A stretch of 64,000 bases of DNA from Massilia sp. YIM B02443 (GCF_030411955.1 NZ_JASNRA010000001.1:62001-126000), one strand, 5' to 3'; counted from the stretch's first letter, positions 52,789-62,577 are shown. The notes: generated from the letters alone by a model not told the origin. Numbers and translations are program-made.

Positions 52789-52843
52789 GCAGGCGCTTCA
52801 GGGGAACGCGCCATCCAACCCCAAGCGTGGCACAATTAACAAT

Positions 52844-53782
52844 ATGAACCCGTGTGACGTCTCTCCCGCAGCAGCGCACGCCGCCCCTTACCGGCCGCGC
52901 ATGTCGGCCGCGCACGCCAGGCTGACCCAGGAGGTGCTGGCGGTCGACGAGCGTGGGCGCCATTCGACGATCGCGATCCCGGCCGAGCGTCCGCTCACGG
53001 TGTACGTCGACAAGCGCGAGATCGTCACCCTGATGACGCTGGGCGGCGCGCCGGAGGCGCTGACCCTGGGCTACCTGCGCAACCAGCGCCTGGTGCGCAG
53101 ACTGGAAGACGTGGTCTCGATCCAGGTCGACTGGTCGGTCGACGCGGTGGCGGTGACCACGCGCCACGGCATCCAGGACGTCGAGGAACGCACCGCGAAG
53201 AAGGTGGTCACCACCGGCTGCGGCCAGGGTTCGGTGTTCGGCGGCCTGATGGACGAGGTGGACCAGATCGCGCTGCCGCTTGATGCGCGCCTGAAGCAGT
53301 CGACCGTGTACGCCATCGTCGACATTATCCGCAGCCAGCAGTCGGTGTACAAGCAGGCCGGCTCGGTGCACGGCTGCGCGCTGTTCGGACACGACGGCCG
53401 GCTGCTGTATTTCGTCGAAGACGTCGGGCGCCACAACGCGGTCGACGCCATCGCGGGCCTGATGTGGCTCGACGGCCTGGATGGCGCCGACAAGGTGTTC
53501 TATACCACCGGGCGCCTGACCTCGGAGATGGTGATCAAGGGCGCGCAGATGGGCATTCCCTTCCTGCTGTCGCGCTCGGGCACCACCCAGATGGGGCAGC
53601 AGGTGGCGACGCAGGTCGGCATGTCGCTGCTGGCGCGCTGCAGCGGGCGCCACTTCTTGCTGCTGGCCGGGCACGAGCGCATGGTGTTCGAGCCGCACCT
53701 GCCGCAGCTGCAGGACCTGGCGCCGCTGCGTCCCACGCCGGCCACGCCTTTACCCGTACCACCCGCCGTCCGTCCGGCCTGA
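52844..53782 (+). CDS. fdhD: FdhD-type sulfurtransferase for formate dehydrogenase
   Basis: This 312-residue protein of the FdhD family passes sulfur from IscS to the molybdopterin-type cofactor of formate dehydrogenase. Conserved parts seen are TVYVDKREIVTLMTLG, GYLRNQRL, the loop VVTTGCGQGS, and FVEDVGRHNAVDAIAG. The E. coli loop has two cysteines three apart; here the second is replaced by Gly/Ser, leaving one. It overlaps the permease gene by one base (TGATG). Its union with a tungstate transporter suggests service to a tungsten- or molybdenum-containing dehydrogenase encoded elsewhere. Confidence 0.9.
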   Translation: MNPCDVSPAAAHAAPYRPRMSAAHARLTQEVLAVDERGRHSTIAIPAERPLTVYVDKREIVTLMTLGGAPEALTLGYLRNQRLVRRLEDVVSIQVDWSVDAVAVTTRHGIQDVEERTAKKVVTTGCGQGSVFGGLMDEVDQIALPLDARLKQSTVYAIVDIIRSQQSVYKQAGSVHGCALFGHDGRLLYFVEDVGRHNAVDAIAGLMWLDGLDGADKVFYTTGRLTSEMVIKGAQMGIPFLLSRSGTTQMGQQVATQVGMSLLARCSGRHFLLLAGHERMVFEPHLPQLQDLAPLRPTPATPLPVPPAVRPA

Positions 53783-54489
53783 TGGGCCTGCTGGACGCTA
53801 CCGCGCACGCCTTTGCGCTGCTGTTCAGCGGCGACGCGGCCCTGTGGCACATCGTCTGGGTCTCGCTCAAGACCAGCATCCTGGGCCTGCTGTTCGCCAC
53901 CCCGCCGGCGGTGCTGCTCGGCTACCTGATCGCGATGCACCGCTTTCCGGGGCGCCGGGTCGCGGTCTGGCTGGCCCAGGCCGCATTGTCGCTGCCGACC
54001 GTGTTGATCGGTCTGCTCTTGTATCTGCTGCTGTCGCGGCGCGGGCCGATGGGGGGACTCGAATGGCTGTTCTCGCAGCCGGGCATCGTGCTGGGGCAGA
54101 TGGTGATCGGCCTGCCGGTGCTGCTGGCGTTCACGCTGGCGGCGGTGCAGGCGCTCGATCCGCGCTACGCCGAGACCGCGCTGGCGCACGGCGCCTCGCG
54201 CTGGCGCGTGATGACCACCGTGCTGCACGAAGCGCGCTACGGCGTGATGGCGGCCGTGATCAGCGGCTTCGGGCGCGTGATCTCGGAAGTCGGCTGCGCC
54301 CTGATGGTGGGCGGGAACATCGAAGGCCAGACCCGCACCATCACCACCGCCATCGCGCTCGAGACCAGCAAGGGCGAGTTCGCGCAGGGGATCGCGCTGG
54401 GCATCGTGCTGGTGTCGATCGCGCTGCTGATGAACGGCGCGCTGGTGCTGCTGCAGGGCGAGGCGCACAGCCCCGGAGCGCGCCTGTGA
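53782..54489 (+). CDS. tupB: Tungstate ABC transporter permease
   Basis: This 235-residue inner-membrane permease has about five to six helices and the ABC permease loop EAARYG-like pattern (TALAHGASRWRVMTTVLHEARYG). The protein family is that of TupB/WtpB-like tungstate transporters. It starts at the stop of fdhD (shared base) and ends overlapping the ATPase start, so all are one operon. Substrate assignment comes mostly from the binding protein downstream (TTTSTENSG). Confidence 0.87.
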   Translation: MGLLDATAHAFALLFSGDAALWHIVWVSLKTSILGLLFATPPAVLLGYLIAMHRFPGRRVAVWLAQAALSLPTVLIGLLLYLLLSRRGPMGGLEWLFSQPGIVLGQMVIGLPVLLAFTLAAVQALDPRYAETALAHGASRWRVMTTVLHEARYGVMAAVISGFGRVISEVGCALMVGGNIEGQTRTITTAIALETSKGEFAQGIALGIVLVSIALLMNGALVLLQGEAHSPGARL

Positions 54490-55154
54490 ATGCCATGATG
54501 TCGTCCACCTTGCTGTCGGTGCGCGCGCTGCGCAAGGCGTACGGCGAGCGCCACTTGTTCGACATCGAGCGCCTCGACATCGAGGCCGGCGGCGCCTACG
54601 TGCTCACCGGCGCCAACGGCACCGGCAAAAGCACGCTGCTGCGCATGCTGGGCGGGCTGGAACGCTGCGACGGCTGCCGGGTCGAACTCGAAGGGCGCGC
54701 CATGCCGCTGTACCCGTATCCGGCTGCATTGCGGCGCGCGGTGGTCTACGTGCACCAGCATCCGATCATGTTTTCCACCAGCGTCGGCCACAACATCGCC
54801 TATGGCCTGCTGGCGCGCGGCGTCAGCGGCCATGACGCGCGGCCGCTGGTGGAAGAAGCGATGGACTGGGCCGGCGTGGCCCACCTGCGCCACAGCGACC
54901 CGGCGCGCCTGTCGGGCGGCGAGAAGCAGCGCGTGGCGCTGGCGCGCGCGCGCGTGCTGCAACCGCGCCTGTTGCTGCTGGACGAACCGACGGCCAACCT
55001 CGATGGCGCCGCGCGCGAACAGGTCATCAAGCTGATTCCGACGCTGCTGGAACAGGGCCGCAGCGTGGTGATGGCCTGCCACGACCGCGACCTGATCGGC
55101 CTGCCGGGCGTGCGCCGCTTCAAGCTGCGCGACGGCCGGCTCGAGACACGGTAA
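54486..55154 (+). CDS. tupC: Tungstate ABC transporter ATPase
   Basis: This ATPase of about 222 residues has Walker A (GANGTGKST), the signature LSGGEKQRVALARA, Walker B (LLLLDEPTANLD) and the switch His (ACHDRDL). The start is either GTG at 54486, which overlaps the permease stop (GTGA), or ATG at 54495/54498; the coupled GTG was taken. It supplies energy for the transporter. Confidence 0.88.
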   Translation: MNAMMSSTLLSVRALRKAYGERHLFDIERLDIEAGGAYVLTGANGTGKSTLLRMLGGLERCDGCRVELEGRAMPLYPYPAALRRAVVYVHQHPIMFSTSVGHNIAYGLLARGVSGHDARPLVEEAMDWAGVAHLRHSDPARLSGGEKQRVALARARVLQPRLLLLDEPTANLDGAAREQVIKLIPTLLEQGRSVVMACHDRDLIGLPGVRRFKLRDGRLETR

Positions 55155-55193
55155 GCGTTACGACAACCACGTTTCATCACAAGGAGAACAACC

Positions 55194-56015
55194 ATGCAAC
55201 GCCGTCCACTGCTAGCCATCCTGCTGTCCGCCATGTCCAGCGTATTGATTGCGCCGCTGGCCTGCGCCCAGTCCGCAGCGCAGACCATTCGCCTGTCGAC
55301 CACCACCAGCACCGAGAACTCGGGCCTGCTCAAGGTCCTGCTGCCGGCGTTCGAGGCCAGGACCAACAGCAAGGTGAGCGTGATCTCGGTCGGCACCGGC
55401 AAGGCGCTCGAACTGGGCAAGAACGGCGACGTCGACGTGACCCTGGTGCACGCGCGCGAGCTGGAGGACAAGTTCGTCGCCGAGGGTTGGGGCATTGACC
55501 GCCGCGACGTGATGTACAACGACTTCATCGTGGTCGGACCAGGCAGCGACCCCGCGAAAATCAAGGGCTCGAAGGACGTGATCGAGGCCTTCAAGCGCAT
55601 CGCCGGCGCCAACGTGCGCTTCATCTCGCGCGGCGACAATTCGGGCACCGACGTGATGGAGAAGGGTTACTGGACCCAGGCCGGGACCAAACCGCAGGGC
55701 GCGAACTACGTGTCGGCGGGCCTCGGCATGGGAGAAGTGCTGAACATGGCCTCCGAAATGCGCGCCTACACGCTGACCGACCGCGCCACCTACGGCGCCT
55801 ACAAAGCCAAGACCGGGCTGGCGATCGTGGTCGAAGGGGACAAGCGCATGTACAACCCGTACGGCATCATCGCGGTCAATCCGGCCAGGCACCCGGGCGT
55901 GAACTACAAGGGCGCGAAGCAGCTGATCGAGTGGATCACCTCGGCCGAGGGCCAGGCGAAGATCGCGTCGTTCAAACCGGCCGGCGAGCAGCTGTTCTTC
56001 CCGTCGGCGCGTTAA
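55194..56015 (+). CDS. tupA: Tungstate-binding periplasmic protein
   Basis: This 273-residue protein has a signal peptide (cut likely after LACA) and an oxyanion-binding fold. The TupA pattern TTTSTENSGLL is at residues about 36-46, followed by GTGKALELGKNGDVDV and FISRGDNSGT. This fits high-affinity tungstate (or molybdate) capture. AAGGAG is 8 bp before the ATG. It is the last of the fdhD-tupBCA run. Confidence 0.9.
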   Translation: MQRRPLLAILLSAMSSVLIAPLACAQSAAQTIRLSTTTSTENSGLLKVLLPAFEARTNSKVSVISVGTGKALELGKNGDVDVTLVHARELEDKFVAEGWGIDRRDVMYNDFIVVGPGSDPAKIKGSKDVIEAFKRIAGANVRFISRGDNSGTDVMEKGYWTQAGTKPQGANYVSAGLGMGEVLNMASEMRAYTLTDRATYGAYKAKTGLAIVVEGDKRMYNPYGIIAVNPARHPGVNYKGAKQLIEWITSAEGQAKIASFKPAGEQLFFPSAR

Positions 56016-56114
56016 ACACTGCCTGGCCCCGCGGTGTCAGTGCCGACAAGTGGACACGAGCTGAACAGTAACTGATGTCCAGCCCGCGCCGCCTTGGCGG
56101 CACTGGCGCCCGGC

Positions 56115-58529
56115 TTACACCGCCGGCGGATCGGTCTCGCGTGCAAACACCCGGTGCGCGGCCAGCGCGGTCTTGAAGCCGTCCAGCGCCGCTTCCAGGT
56201 TGGCCGGGTCGCCCAGCACCAGGCCCGGATCGGCCGAGCCGTCCGGCAGCGCTTGCGGGATCATCGCCTTCGACAACAGGGCCGAGGCGGCGCCGTAGAC
56301 CAGGATCGGCTTGCCGTGGCGATACTGCTCGCGCAGGAACTCGATCACCAGCGCGTTGCGGCCCAGCGCTTCGGCGGCGGCCGCGCCGTCCGGCACGATC
56401 ACGCCGTCGTACATCACCGACGGACCGGCTTCGACCGAGATCTCGACGTCGAGCTTGTCGCCATCGACGCTGGCGACCTTGCCCAGCATATTGCCGACCA
56501 GGCGCGGCACCGCGCCGTCCTCGAGCAGGCTGGCGTACAGCTTGCCGGCGGAGGCGCCGTCCACGCCCGACGCCACCAGCACCGCCACGCGACGGCCCTT
56601 GACGCCGGTCTGGCCCGGACGGCTCAGCAGCGACAGCGGCGGCGACGCTTCATAGGCCGGGATCGGGGCGTCGCTCGCCAGCGGCAGCGGCGCCGGCACT
56701 TCCATGCCCAGGCCCTCGGCCACGCGATTGACCAGGACCGCGTCGACGTTGGCCAGCATGGCCAGCATGCGTTCGCGCACGGCCGGGGTCTGCACCCGGG
56801 TCAGCTCGAAGCGGAAGGCATTCACGATGTGGTTCTGCTCGGCCGGCGTCTGGCTGTGCCAGAACAGGCGCGCCTGGCCGTAGTGCTCGGCGAACAGCTC
56901 GGGCTTGCCGCGCACCTTGTCTTCGCTCGGCTGGCGCTCGGGGAAGCTCATGAAGCCCATCTTGCCGGCCTGGAACGGGCAGCCGCCGCCCAGCGAATTC
57001 GGTTCGTAGTTCACGCGCCCGCGGTTGATCGCCTGGCGGTGGAAGCCGTCGCGCTGGTTGTTCTGGATCTGCACGATCGGCGAATTGATCGGGATCTCGT
57101 GGAAGTTCGGGCCGCCCAGGCGCGTCAATTGGGTGTCCTGGTAGGAGAAGTTACGACCCTGCAGCAGCGGGTCGTTGGTGAAGTCGATGCCCGGCACCAC
57201 GTGCGAGGTGCAGAACGCGACCTGCTCGGTCTCGGCGAAGAAGTTGTCCGGGTTACGGTCCAGCACCAGCTTGCCGACCGGGGTCAGCGGCACCAGTTCT
57301 TCCGGCACCAGCTTGGTCGGATCCAGGATGTCGAAGGCGAAGCCAGCGGCCTGTTCTTCCGTAAAGATCTGCAGGCCCAGTTCCCATTCGGGGAAATTAC
57401 CGGCCTCGATCGACTCCCACAGGTCGCGCCGGTGGAAGTCGGGGTCGGCGCCCGAGATGCGCACCGCTTCGTCCCACACCAGCGAGTGGGTGCCTTGCTT
57501 CGGCGTCCAGTGGAACTTGACGAAGCGCGATTCGCCCTGCGCATTGACCAGGCGGAAGGTGTGCACGCCGAAGCCCTGCATGGTGCGGTAGCTGCGCGGA
57601 ATGGCGCGGTCCGACATCACCCACATCAGCATGTGCGCGATCTCGGGCGAGAGCGAGGCGAAGTCCCAGAAGGTGTCGTGCGCGCTCGAGGCCTGCGGCA
57701 TGGCGTGGTGCGGTTCCGGTTTCACCGAGTGCACCACGTCCGGGAACTTCATCGGGTCCTGGATGAAGAACACCGGGATGTTGTTGCCCACCAGGTCCCA
57801 GTTGCCTTCCTCGGTATAGAACTTGACGGCGAAGCCGCGCACGTCGCGCGCGGTGTCGGTCGAGCCGCGCTCGCCGGCCACGGTCGAGAAGCGCACGAAC
57901 ACCGGGGTGCGCTTGCCCTTCTTCGAGAACGGGATGGCGCGCGTCAGCTTGCTGAAGTCGTCATAGGCTTCGAAGTAGCCGTGCGCGGCCGAGCCGCGCG
58001 CATGCACCACGCGCTCGGGAATGCGCTCGTGGTCGAAGTGCATGATCTTTTCGCGCAGGATGAAGTCTTCCAGCAAGGTCGGGCCGCGCAGGCCGGCCTT
58101 CAGCGAATGCTGATTGTCGGCCACCGGCACGCCCTGGTTGGTGGTCAGGTGGCGCTTGGCCGGGTCGACGCGCACGCGGTCGAGCGGGTCGACCGTCGGG
58201 TTTTCGCCCTTGGGCGGATTGCCGTCACCGACCTTGTCGTTAGCGATGATCTCGCTGGCGGTGCTGCCGGTGGCGGCGTGGGTCGAGGGCTTGAAGTGTT
58301 CGCCCTCGGGCGGAATACGCGAGGCCTCGCCGTATTCGCTGGCCTTGGTCGCGTTGTAGGGACGCTCGGCGGAGAGTTCCTGTTCGGACGGAATCTTGTC
58401 CAGCAGGCGGTCGGCGACCGGATTGCTGATCCCCAGGCTGCTCGGCGGGTTGGCGTCGGACGGGCCGGCCACGGTGCTCAGAATCGAGCCTGCGCCTTCG
58501 ACGGCGCTGGGGTTCTTCGGAGTGTTCAT
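56115..58529 (-). CDS. katE: Large-subunit catalase HPII
   Basis: This 804-residue haem catalase is of the large clade, which carries a C-terminal flavodoxin/GATase-like domain (about 625-800; [14 protein letters not shown]). The catalytic core has the distal His in [14 protein letters not shown], the conserved Asn-bearing [10 protein letters not shown], and the haem-side [16 protein letters not shown]. The N-terminal 100 residues are an added low-complexity arm, as in E. coli HPII. It protects against hydrogen peroxide, usually in stationary phase. AGGA lies close upstream of the ATG. A 19-bp palindrome lies 85 bp upstream. Confidence 0.97.
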   Translation of the reverse strand: MNTPKNPSAVEGAGSILSTVAGPSDANPPSSLGISNPVADRLLDKIPSEQELSAERPYNATKASEYGEASRIPPEGEHFKPSTHAATGSTASEIIANDKVGDGNPPKGENPTVDPLDRVRVDPAKRHLTTNQGVPVADNQHSLKAGLRGPTLLEDFILREKIMHFDHERIPERVVHARGSAAHGYFEAYDDFSKLTRAIPFSKKGKRTPVFVRFSTVAGERGSTDTARDVRGFAVKFYTEEGNWDLVGNNIPVFFIQDPMKFPDVVHSVKPEPHHAMPQASSAHDTFWDFASLSPEIAHMLMWVMSDRAIPRSYRTMQGFGVHTFRLVNAQGESRFVKFHWTPKQGTHSLVWDEAVRISGADPDFHRRDLWESIEAGNFPEWELGLQIFTEEQAAGFAFDILDPTKLVPEELVPLTPVGKLVLDRNPDNFFAETEQVAFCTSHVVPGIDFTNDPLLQGRNFSYQDTQLTRLGGPNFHEIPINSPIVQIQNNQRDGFHRQAINRGRVNYEPNSLGGGCPFQAGKMGFMSFPERQPSEDKVRGKPELFAEHYGQARLFWHSQTPAEQNHIVNAFRFELTRVQTPAVRERMLAMLANVDAVLVNRVAEGLGMEVPAPLPLASDAPIPAYEASPPLSLLSRPGQTGVKGRRVAVLVASGVDGASAGKLYASLLEDGAVPRLVGNMLGKVASVDGDKLDVEISVEAGPSVMYDGVIVPDGAAAAEALGRNALVIEFLREQYRHGKPILVYGAASALLSKAMIPQALPDGSADPGLVLGDPANLEAALDGFKTALAAHRVFARETDPPAV

Positions 58530-58613
58530 CCTTGTCCTCGTATTGTTGGGTTAAAGAAGTAGCCCGAACAACATAGCCCATCAATATGAGGTGGTACTGT
58601 GGGATCACACACA

Positions 58614-58632
58614 TAGTGCAATTAATGCACTA
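58614..58632. promoter_or_regulatory. Perfect palindrome TAGTGCA-N5-TGCACTA upstream of katE
   Basis: Seven-bp perfect arms around ATTAA in the AT-rich stretch between katE and the HD-domain gene. The size fits an operator for a dimeric regulator. No matching known consensus is recognised. Confidence 0.5.
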
Positions 58633-58665
58633 AATTATTTCTATTGCAACGATAGCGGTGTGCTA

Positions 58666-59337
58666 TTAATGACGCGGTGACATGTTTGTTGCATTGCCGG
58701 TGGCGCGCGCCAGATTGTGGCGCGCTTGCCATTCAAGTCGGCTCTGCAGGACGGGCGTGGCATAGATTGCGTCGCGTTCGAGAAAGCCGCGCAGGACCGC
58801 GCGCCGCTTGACTGCGTAGATCTCGGGGGCGACCCAGGCGTACTCGGCGCGGATCTGGCGCTCGTATTCGGCGAAGCGCGGTTCGGGCGCGCCGAGGATG
58901 GCGAGGTCGATGTCGGTGAGCAGGGCCGCGTCCGGGTTGGTGGAAGCCGGCGCGGCGCCATGGCAGGTGGCCATGATCAGGTCGTGGATGCGCTGCACGC
59001 TGTCCGGTCCGAGGCCGGCGCCGCACAGGGCCTCGCCGGCCCAGCGCGCCGAGCGCGCTTCGTTGTCGTGGGCGCGTACGTCGTAGACGGCGTCGTGGAA
59101 CCAGAGCGCCAGTTCGATTTCGGCGGGGCGTTGCGCCTGGTCGCGCAGATCGTCGAACAGCGCCAGGCATTCTGTCAGATGCTGCAGGGTGTGATAGTGG
59201 CGCTGCGGTTCGCGCCAGGCGCCCATTAACTGCGCCAACAGACCCGCAGGCGGCGTCAGCATCAGCGCGCTCCAGAGCGCGTGCCAGCGTTGCGTCATCC
59301 CATCTGCTGCCGGTGGCGATATCGGTGTTGTGTTCAT
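58666..59337 (-). CDS. HD-superfamily hydrolase
   Basis: This 223-residue soluble protein has the HD pattern: YHTLQHL, then ALWFHDAVYD (the HD pair), and a later LLTDIDLAILG with metal-binding Asp. These match the predicted metal-dependent HD phosphohydrolases of unknown substrate. The start at 59337 was used; an ATG 13 codons downstream is possible. Confidence 0.85.
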   Translation of the reverse strand: MNTTPISPPAADGMTQRWHALWSALMLTPPAGLLAQLMGAWREPQRHYHTLQHLTECLALFDDLRDQAQRPAEIELALWFHDAVYDVRAHDNEARSARWAGEALCGAGLGPDSVQRIHDLIMATCHGAAPASTNPDAALLTDIDLAILGAPEPRFAEYERQIRAEYAWVAPEIYAVKRRAVLRGFLERDAIYATPVLQSRLEWQARHNLARATGNATNMSPRH

Positions 59338-59367
59338 CGTCAGGCCTCAAGTCAGCATGGCGTGGAT

Positions 59368-59802
59368 TCAGTGGCACAGGACTTCGACCTGCGTCTCGCC
59401 TGCATGGCCTCCCTTCTTTCCAGTCACCGAGCATTCCTGGATTTCATCAGGGAGCCGCTTCGCGAGCGACGCCTCGCCGAATACGCCGTAATCACACCTC
59501 AACCACTTGCCTTCAGGATACTCGCCCTTCAACGAATACTTTCTTGTCCAGCCCGTTTTCGTTTGCGTGTACCTGTCTTCGCGCAGAACCCCAAGGCGCT
59601 CAGGAGGGCCGTCCGCCAGCGCAGCACTGCTAAGATACAGTGGCGACGATACGAAGGGCTTCCATTCCGGACCAGGCGCAGTCAGCTTTACCGATGTCTC
59701 CGGAACGGAATGGGGACACGCAAACAGAGCCTCAGCGGCAGATGCATTCTTTCCCAGCACCAAGGCGAAGGGCAGGGCGGCAAGCACGGATACTATTTTC
59801 AT
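59368..59802 (-). CDS. Secreted STY0301-like hypothetical protein
   Basis: This 144-residue protein has a signal peptide (MKIVSVLAALPFALVLGKNASA) and four cysteines in the mature part (ACPHS, LRCDYG, QECSV, VLCH). The spread of Trp, Gly-Pro-Pro-Glu and Cys resembles the small secreted STY0301 family, whose function is unknown. Codon use is less GC-rich than that of its neighbours. It lies between the HD gene and rng on the same strand. Confidence 0.65.
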   Translation of the reverse strand: MKIVSVLAALPFALVLGKNASAAEALFACPHSVPETSVKLTAPGPEWKPFVSSPLYLSSAALADGPPERLGVLREDRYTQTKTGWTRKYSLKGEYPEGKWLRCDYGVFGEASLAKRLPDEIQECSVTGKKGGHAGETQVEVLCH

Positions 59803-59855
59803 GACTCATCCGATCACGAAAAAAACACCAACATCGCCGCTAAAGGCGCTTGCTA

Positions 59856-61319
59856 CTACATCAATATTACGTCGTACTGTTCCTGCGGATACCCCTTTTC
59901 CACCTGCAGCGAAATCCGCTTGCCGATGAAGTCCCCCAGCATCGCCAAGTGCTGCGACTCTTCTTCCAGGAACAGGTCGATCACCTCCTGCGAAGCGACG
60001 ATGCGGAATTCGCGTGGGTTGAACTGCTTGGCTTCGCGCAGCAGTTCGCGCAGGATTTCGTAGCAGATGGTGCGGCTGGTCTTGACCTGCCCCTTGCCGG
60101 CGCAGGCCGGGCACGGCTCGCACAGGATGTGGGCCAGCGATTCGCGCGTGCGCTTCCTGGTCATCTCGACCAGGCCGAGGGCCGAGAAGCCGCTCACCGA
60201 GACCTTGGTACGGTCGCGCGCCAGGGTCTTCTTGAGCTCGGCGAGCACCTGGTTGCGGTGCTCGTTGTTCTCCATGTCGATGAAGTCGAGGATGATGATG
60301 CCGCCCAGGTTGCGCAGGCGCAGCTGGCGCGCGATGGCGTGCGCCGCTTCCAGGTTGGTTTTAAAGATGGTGTCGGCGAAATTGCGTCCGCCGACGTAGC
60401 CGCCGGTGTTGACGTCGATGGTCGTCATCGCCTCGGTCTGGTCGACGATCAGGTAGCCGCCGGACTTGAGGTCGACGCGCCGCCCCAGCGCGCGCAGGAT
60501 TTCTTCTTCCACGCCGTACAGGTCGAACAGCGGACGCTCGCCGGTGTAGTGCGCCATGCGCGACAGCACGCTCGGGGTATACACCTGGGCGAATTCGACC
60601 AGTTTCAGGAAGTTCTCGCGCGAATCGACCTGGATGCTGGCCGTTTCTTCGTGCACGAAGTCGCGCAGCACGCGCTGGGCCAGGCTCAGGTCCTGGTACA
60701 GCAGCGTGGTCGGGGGCAGGGTGCGCGCGCCCTGCACGATCGCGCCCCAGGTCTTGCGCAGATAGTCGACGTCGGCGGACAGGTCCTCGAGCGAGGCTTC
60801 CTCGGCCTGGGTGCGCACGATGTAGCCGCCTTTTTCGTCGGCCGGGAGCAGGCTCTGCAGCTTGGTGCGCAGTTGCTCGCGGTCGGCTTCCTTCTCGATC
60901 TTTTGCGAGATGCCGATGTGGTGGTCTTGCGGCAGGTACACCAGCATGCGCCCGGCGATCGAGATCTGGGTCGACAGGCGCGCGCCCTTGGTGCCGATCG
61001 GGTCCTTGATCACCTGCACGGTGAGCACCTGGCCGTCGAACAGCAGCTTTTCGATAGGGGTCGGTGGGGCGTTGCTGCCGTCGTGGGGACGGGCTTCCCA
61101 GATGTCGGCCACGTGGAGGAAGGCGGCGCGTTCCAGGCCGATGTCGATGAAGGCCGACTGCATGCCCGGCAGCACCCGCACCACCTTGCCCAGATAAACG
61201 TTCCCCGCCAACCCGCGCGTGAGCGTGCGCTCGATGTGCAGCTCTTGCACCGCGCCCTGCAGGACCAGCGCCACGCGCGTTTCCTGCGGAGTGATGTTGA
61301 TGAGGATGTCTTCGTTCAT
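59856..61319 (-). CDS. rng: Ribonuclease G
   Basis: This 487-residue endoribonuclease of the RNase E/G family matures the 5' end of 16S rRNA and takes part in mRNA decay. The S1 domain is at about 35-125 (LAGNVYLGKVVRVLPGMQSAF), the DNase I-like part has the Mg-binding Asp residues (TIDVNTGGYVG, ILDFIDME), and the zinc link is CEPCPACAGKG. There is no long C-terminal scaffold, which marks RNase G rather than RNase E. It is followed by maf, a common pairing. Confidence 0.95.
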   Translation of the reverse strand: MNEDILINITPQETRVALVLQGAVQELHIERTLTRGLAGNVYLGKVVRVLPGMQSAFIDIGLERAAFLHVADIWEARPHDGSNAPPTPIEKLLFDGQVLTVQVIKDPIGTKGARLSTQISIAGRMLVYLPQDHHIGISQKIEKEADREQLRTKLQSLLPADEKGGYIVRTQAEEASLEDLSADVDYLRKTWGAIVQGARTLPPTTLLYQDLSLAQRVLRDFVHEETASIQVDSRENFLKLVEFAQVYTPSVLSRMAHYTGERPLFDLYGVEEEILRALGRRVDLKSGGYLIVDQTEAMTTIDVNTGGYVGGRNFADTIFKTNLEAAHAIARQLRLRNLGGIIILDFIDMENNEHRNQVLAELKKTLARDRTKVSVSGFSALGLVEMTRKRTRESLAHILCEPCPACAGKGQVKTSRTICYEILRELLREAKQFNPREFRIVASQEVIDLFLEEESQHLAMLGDFIGKRISLQVEKGYPQEQYDVILM

Positions 61320-61392
61320 GGACCCGGCCGCGCGTATTGTTCAGGGTGACAATGATACACGCTGGGGTGCGGCCTGCGGGGGCGCCGTGGTC

Positions 61393-61428
61393 CCGGATTC
61401 AGCGCCGGATTCAGCTCCGGATTCAGAT
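61393..61428. repeat. Three tandem 12-bp units at the end of maf
   Basis: CCGGATTCAG plus two variable bases, three times. The last unit runs into the maf stop codon region at 61423. Confidence 0.65.
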
Positions 61429-62040
61429 CGAGAGGCCGGCCTTGCGCAGCAGATTGGCGGTCTCGAACAGCGGCAAGCCCATGATCCCGGAATGGCTGCC
61501 CTCGATATGCTCGATGAACAGCGCCGCCGGTCCCTGGATGCCGTAGCCGCCGGCCTTGTCGTAGGGCTCGCTGGTGGCGCAGTAGGCGCGGATCTGGGCC
61601 GGGGTCAGTTCGGCGAAGCGCACGTTGGACACCTGCGTGATCTGTTCCGCACAGCGCTCGGCGTGCACCGCGACCGAGGTCAAGACCTGGTGGGTGCGGC
61701 CCGACAGGCGTTCAAGCATGGCGACCGCTTCTCGGTTATCAATCGGCTTGCCCAAAATCTCGCCGTCGATGGTGACGGTGGTGTCCGCCGTCAGCACCGG
61801 ACGCAGCGGCTGGCGGCGCTGCAGCAGCAGGTTAAAGGCGAACGCGCCTTTCTCCTTGGCCACGCGTGCCACGTAGTCGTGCACGTCCTCGCCCGGCAGC
61901 ACGTCCTCGCTGACGTCGACCACACGGCCCGGATCGCTGCGTAGCAGCATCAGCTCGAAATCAACATTGATCTGACGCAGCAGTTCGCGCCGGCGCGGGC
62001 TCTTGGAAGCGAGATAGATTCGATTGTGCTTGTGTTTCAT
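61423..62040 (-). CDS. maf: Maf nucleotide pyrophosphatase
   Basis: This 205-residue enzyme has the Maf signature YLASKSPRRRELL at the N-terminus, TADTTV, and GYGIQGPAA toward the C-terminus. It hydrolyses dTTP/UTP or modified nucleotides and affects septum formation. Pairing with rng is as in E. coli yhdE, which supports the dTTP/UTP subgroup. It lies 103 bp upstream of rng on the minus strand. Confidence 0.93.
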   Translation of the reverse strand: MKHKHNRIYLASKSPRRRELLRQINVDFELMLLRSDPGRVVDVSEDVLPGEDVHDYVARVAKEKGAFAFNLLLQRRQPLRPVLTADTTVTIDGEILGKPIDNREAVAMLERLSGRTHQVLTSVAVHAERCAEQITQVSNVRFAELTPAQIRAYCATSEPYDKAGGYGIQGPAALFIEHIEGSHSGIMGLPLFETANLLRKAGLSI

Positions 62041-62050
62041 CGAGGTTCGG

Positions 62051-62106
62051 ACACGGTGATTCAGAGACGGCGATTCAGACGCGGTGAGTCAGACGCGGTG
62101 ATACGG
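62051..62106. repeat. Four tandem 14-bp units between rlmH and maf
   Basis: Four degenerate copies of a 14-base unit built on ACGCGGTGATTCAG. The third unit contains the rlmH stop codon and the fourth encodes the last residues (PYHRV), so the array starts inside the gene. Confidence 0.65.
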
Positions 62107-62559
62107 ATGATTCTGCGTGATCGACCAAGCTCGGTACAATTGTTCCGCAAGCATGACACGGACGATGCCGTGTGGCAATGTCATACTCGAAATTCTAATC
62201 AATCCTTCGGCGCGCGCCTTGAGCTCGGGGTCGAGCCCGTCGGCGCCGCCGATCAGGAAAGCAGTGTCGCGGCCGTCGCGTTGCCAGGTTTCCAGCTGCT
62301 GCGACAGGCCGACGCTGGTCAGGTCCTTGCCGCGCTCGTCGAGCGCGATGATGCGTACGCCCTTCGGCAGCGCCGCCTCGATGCGCTCGCGTTCGAGCGC
62401 CATCGCGGTGGCCGCGGTCTTGCTGCCCGAGCGTTCGACCGGCTTGATTTCCTTGAGCACGATGCGCAGCTCGGGCGGCATGCGCTTGGTGTACTCGGTA
62501 AAGCCGGACTCGATCCAGGCCGGCATCTTATGACCGACCGCGGCAATGATCAGCTGCAT
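62089..62559 (-). CDS. rlmH: 23S rRNA pseudouridine-1915 N3-methyltransferase
   Basis: This 156-residue SPOUT methyltransferase modifies the ribosome at helix 69. It has [12 protein letters not shown] as the knot loop for S-adenosylmethionine, and [22 protein letters not shown] followed by NHPYHR at the end. Length and all motifs match RlmH. It follows rsfS after 18 bp in a conserved gene order. Confidence 0.96.
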   Translation of the reverse strand: MQLIIAAVGHKMPAWIESGFTEYTKRMPPELRIVLKEIKPVERSGSKTAATAMALERERIEAALPKGVRIIALDERGKDLTSVGLSQQLETWQRDGRDTAFLIGGADGLDPELKARAEGLIRISSMTLPHGIVRVMLAEQLYRAWSITQNHPYHRV

Positions 62560-62577
62560 GAAAAAGCGTCCGAACGA

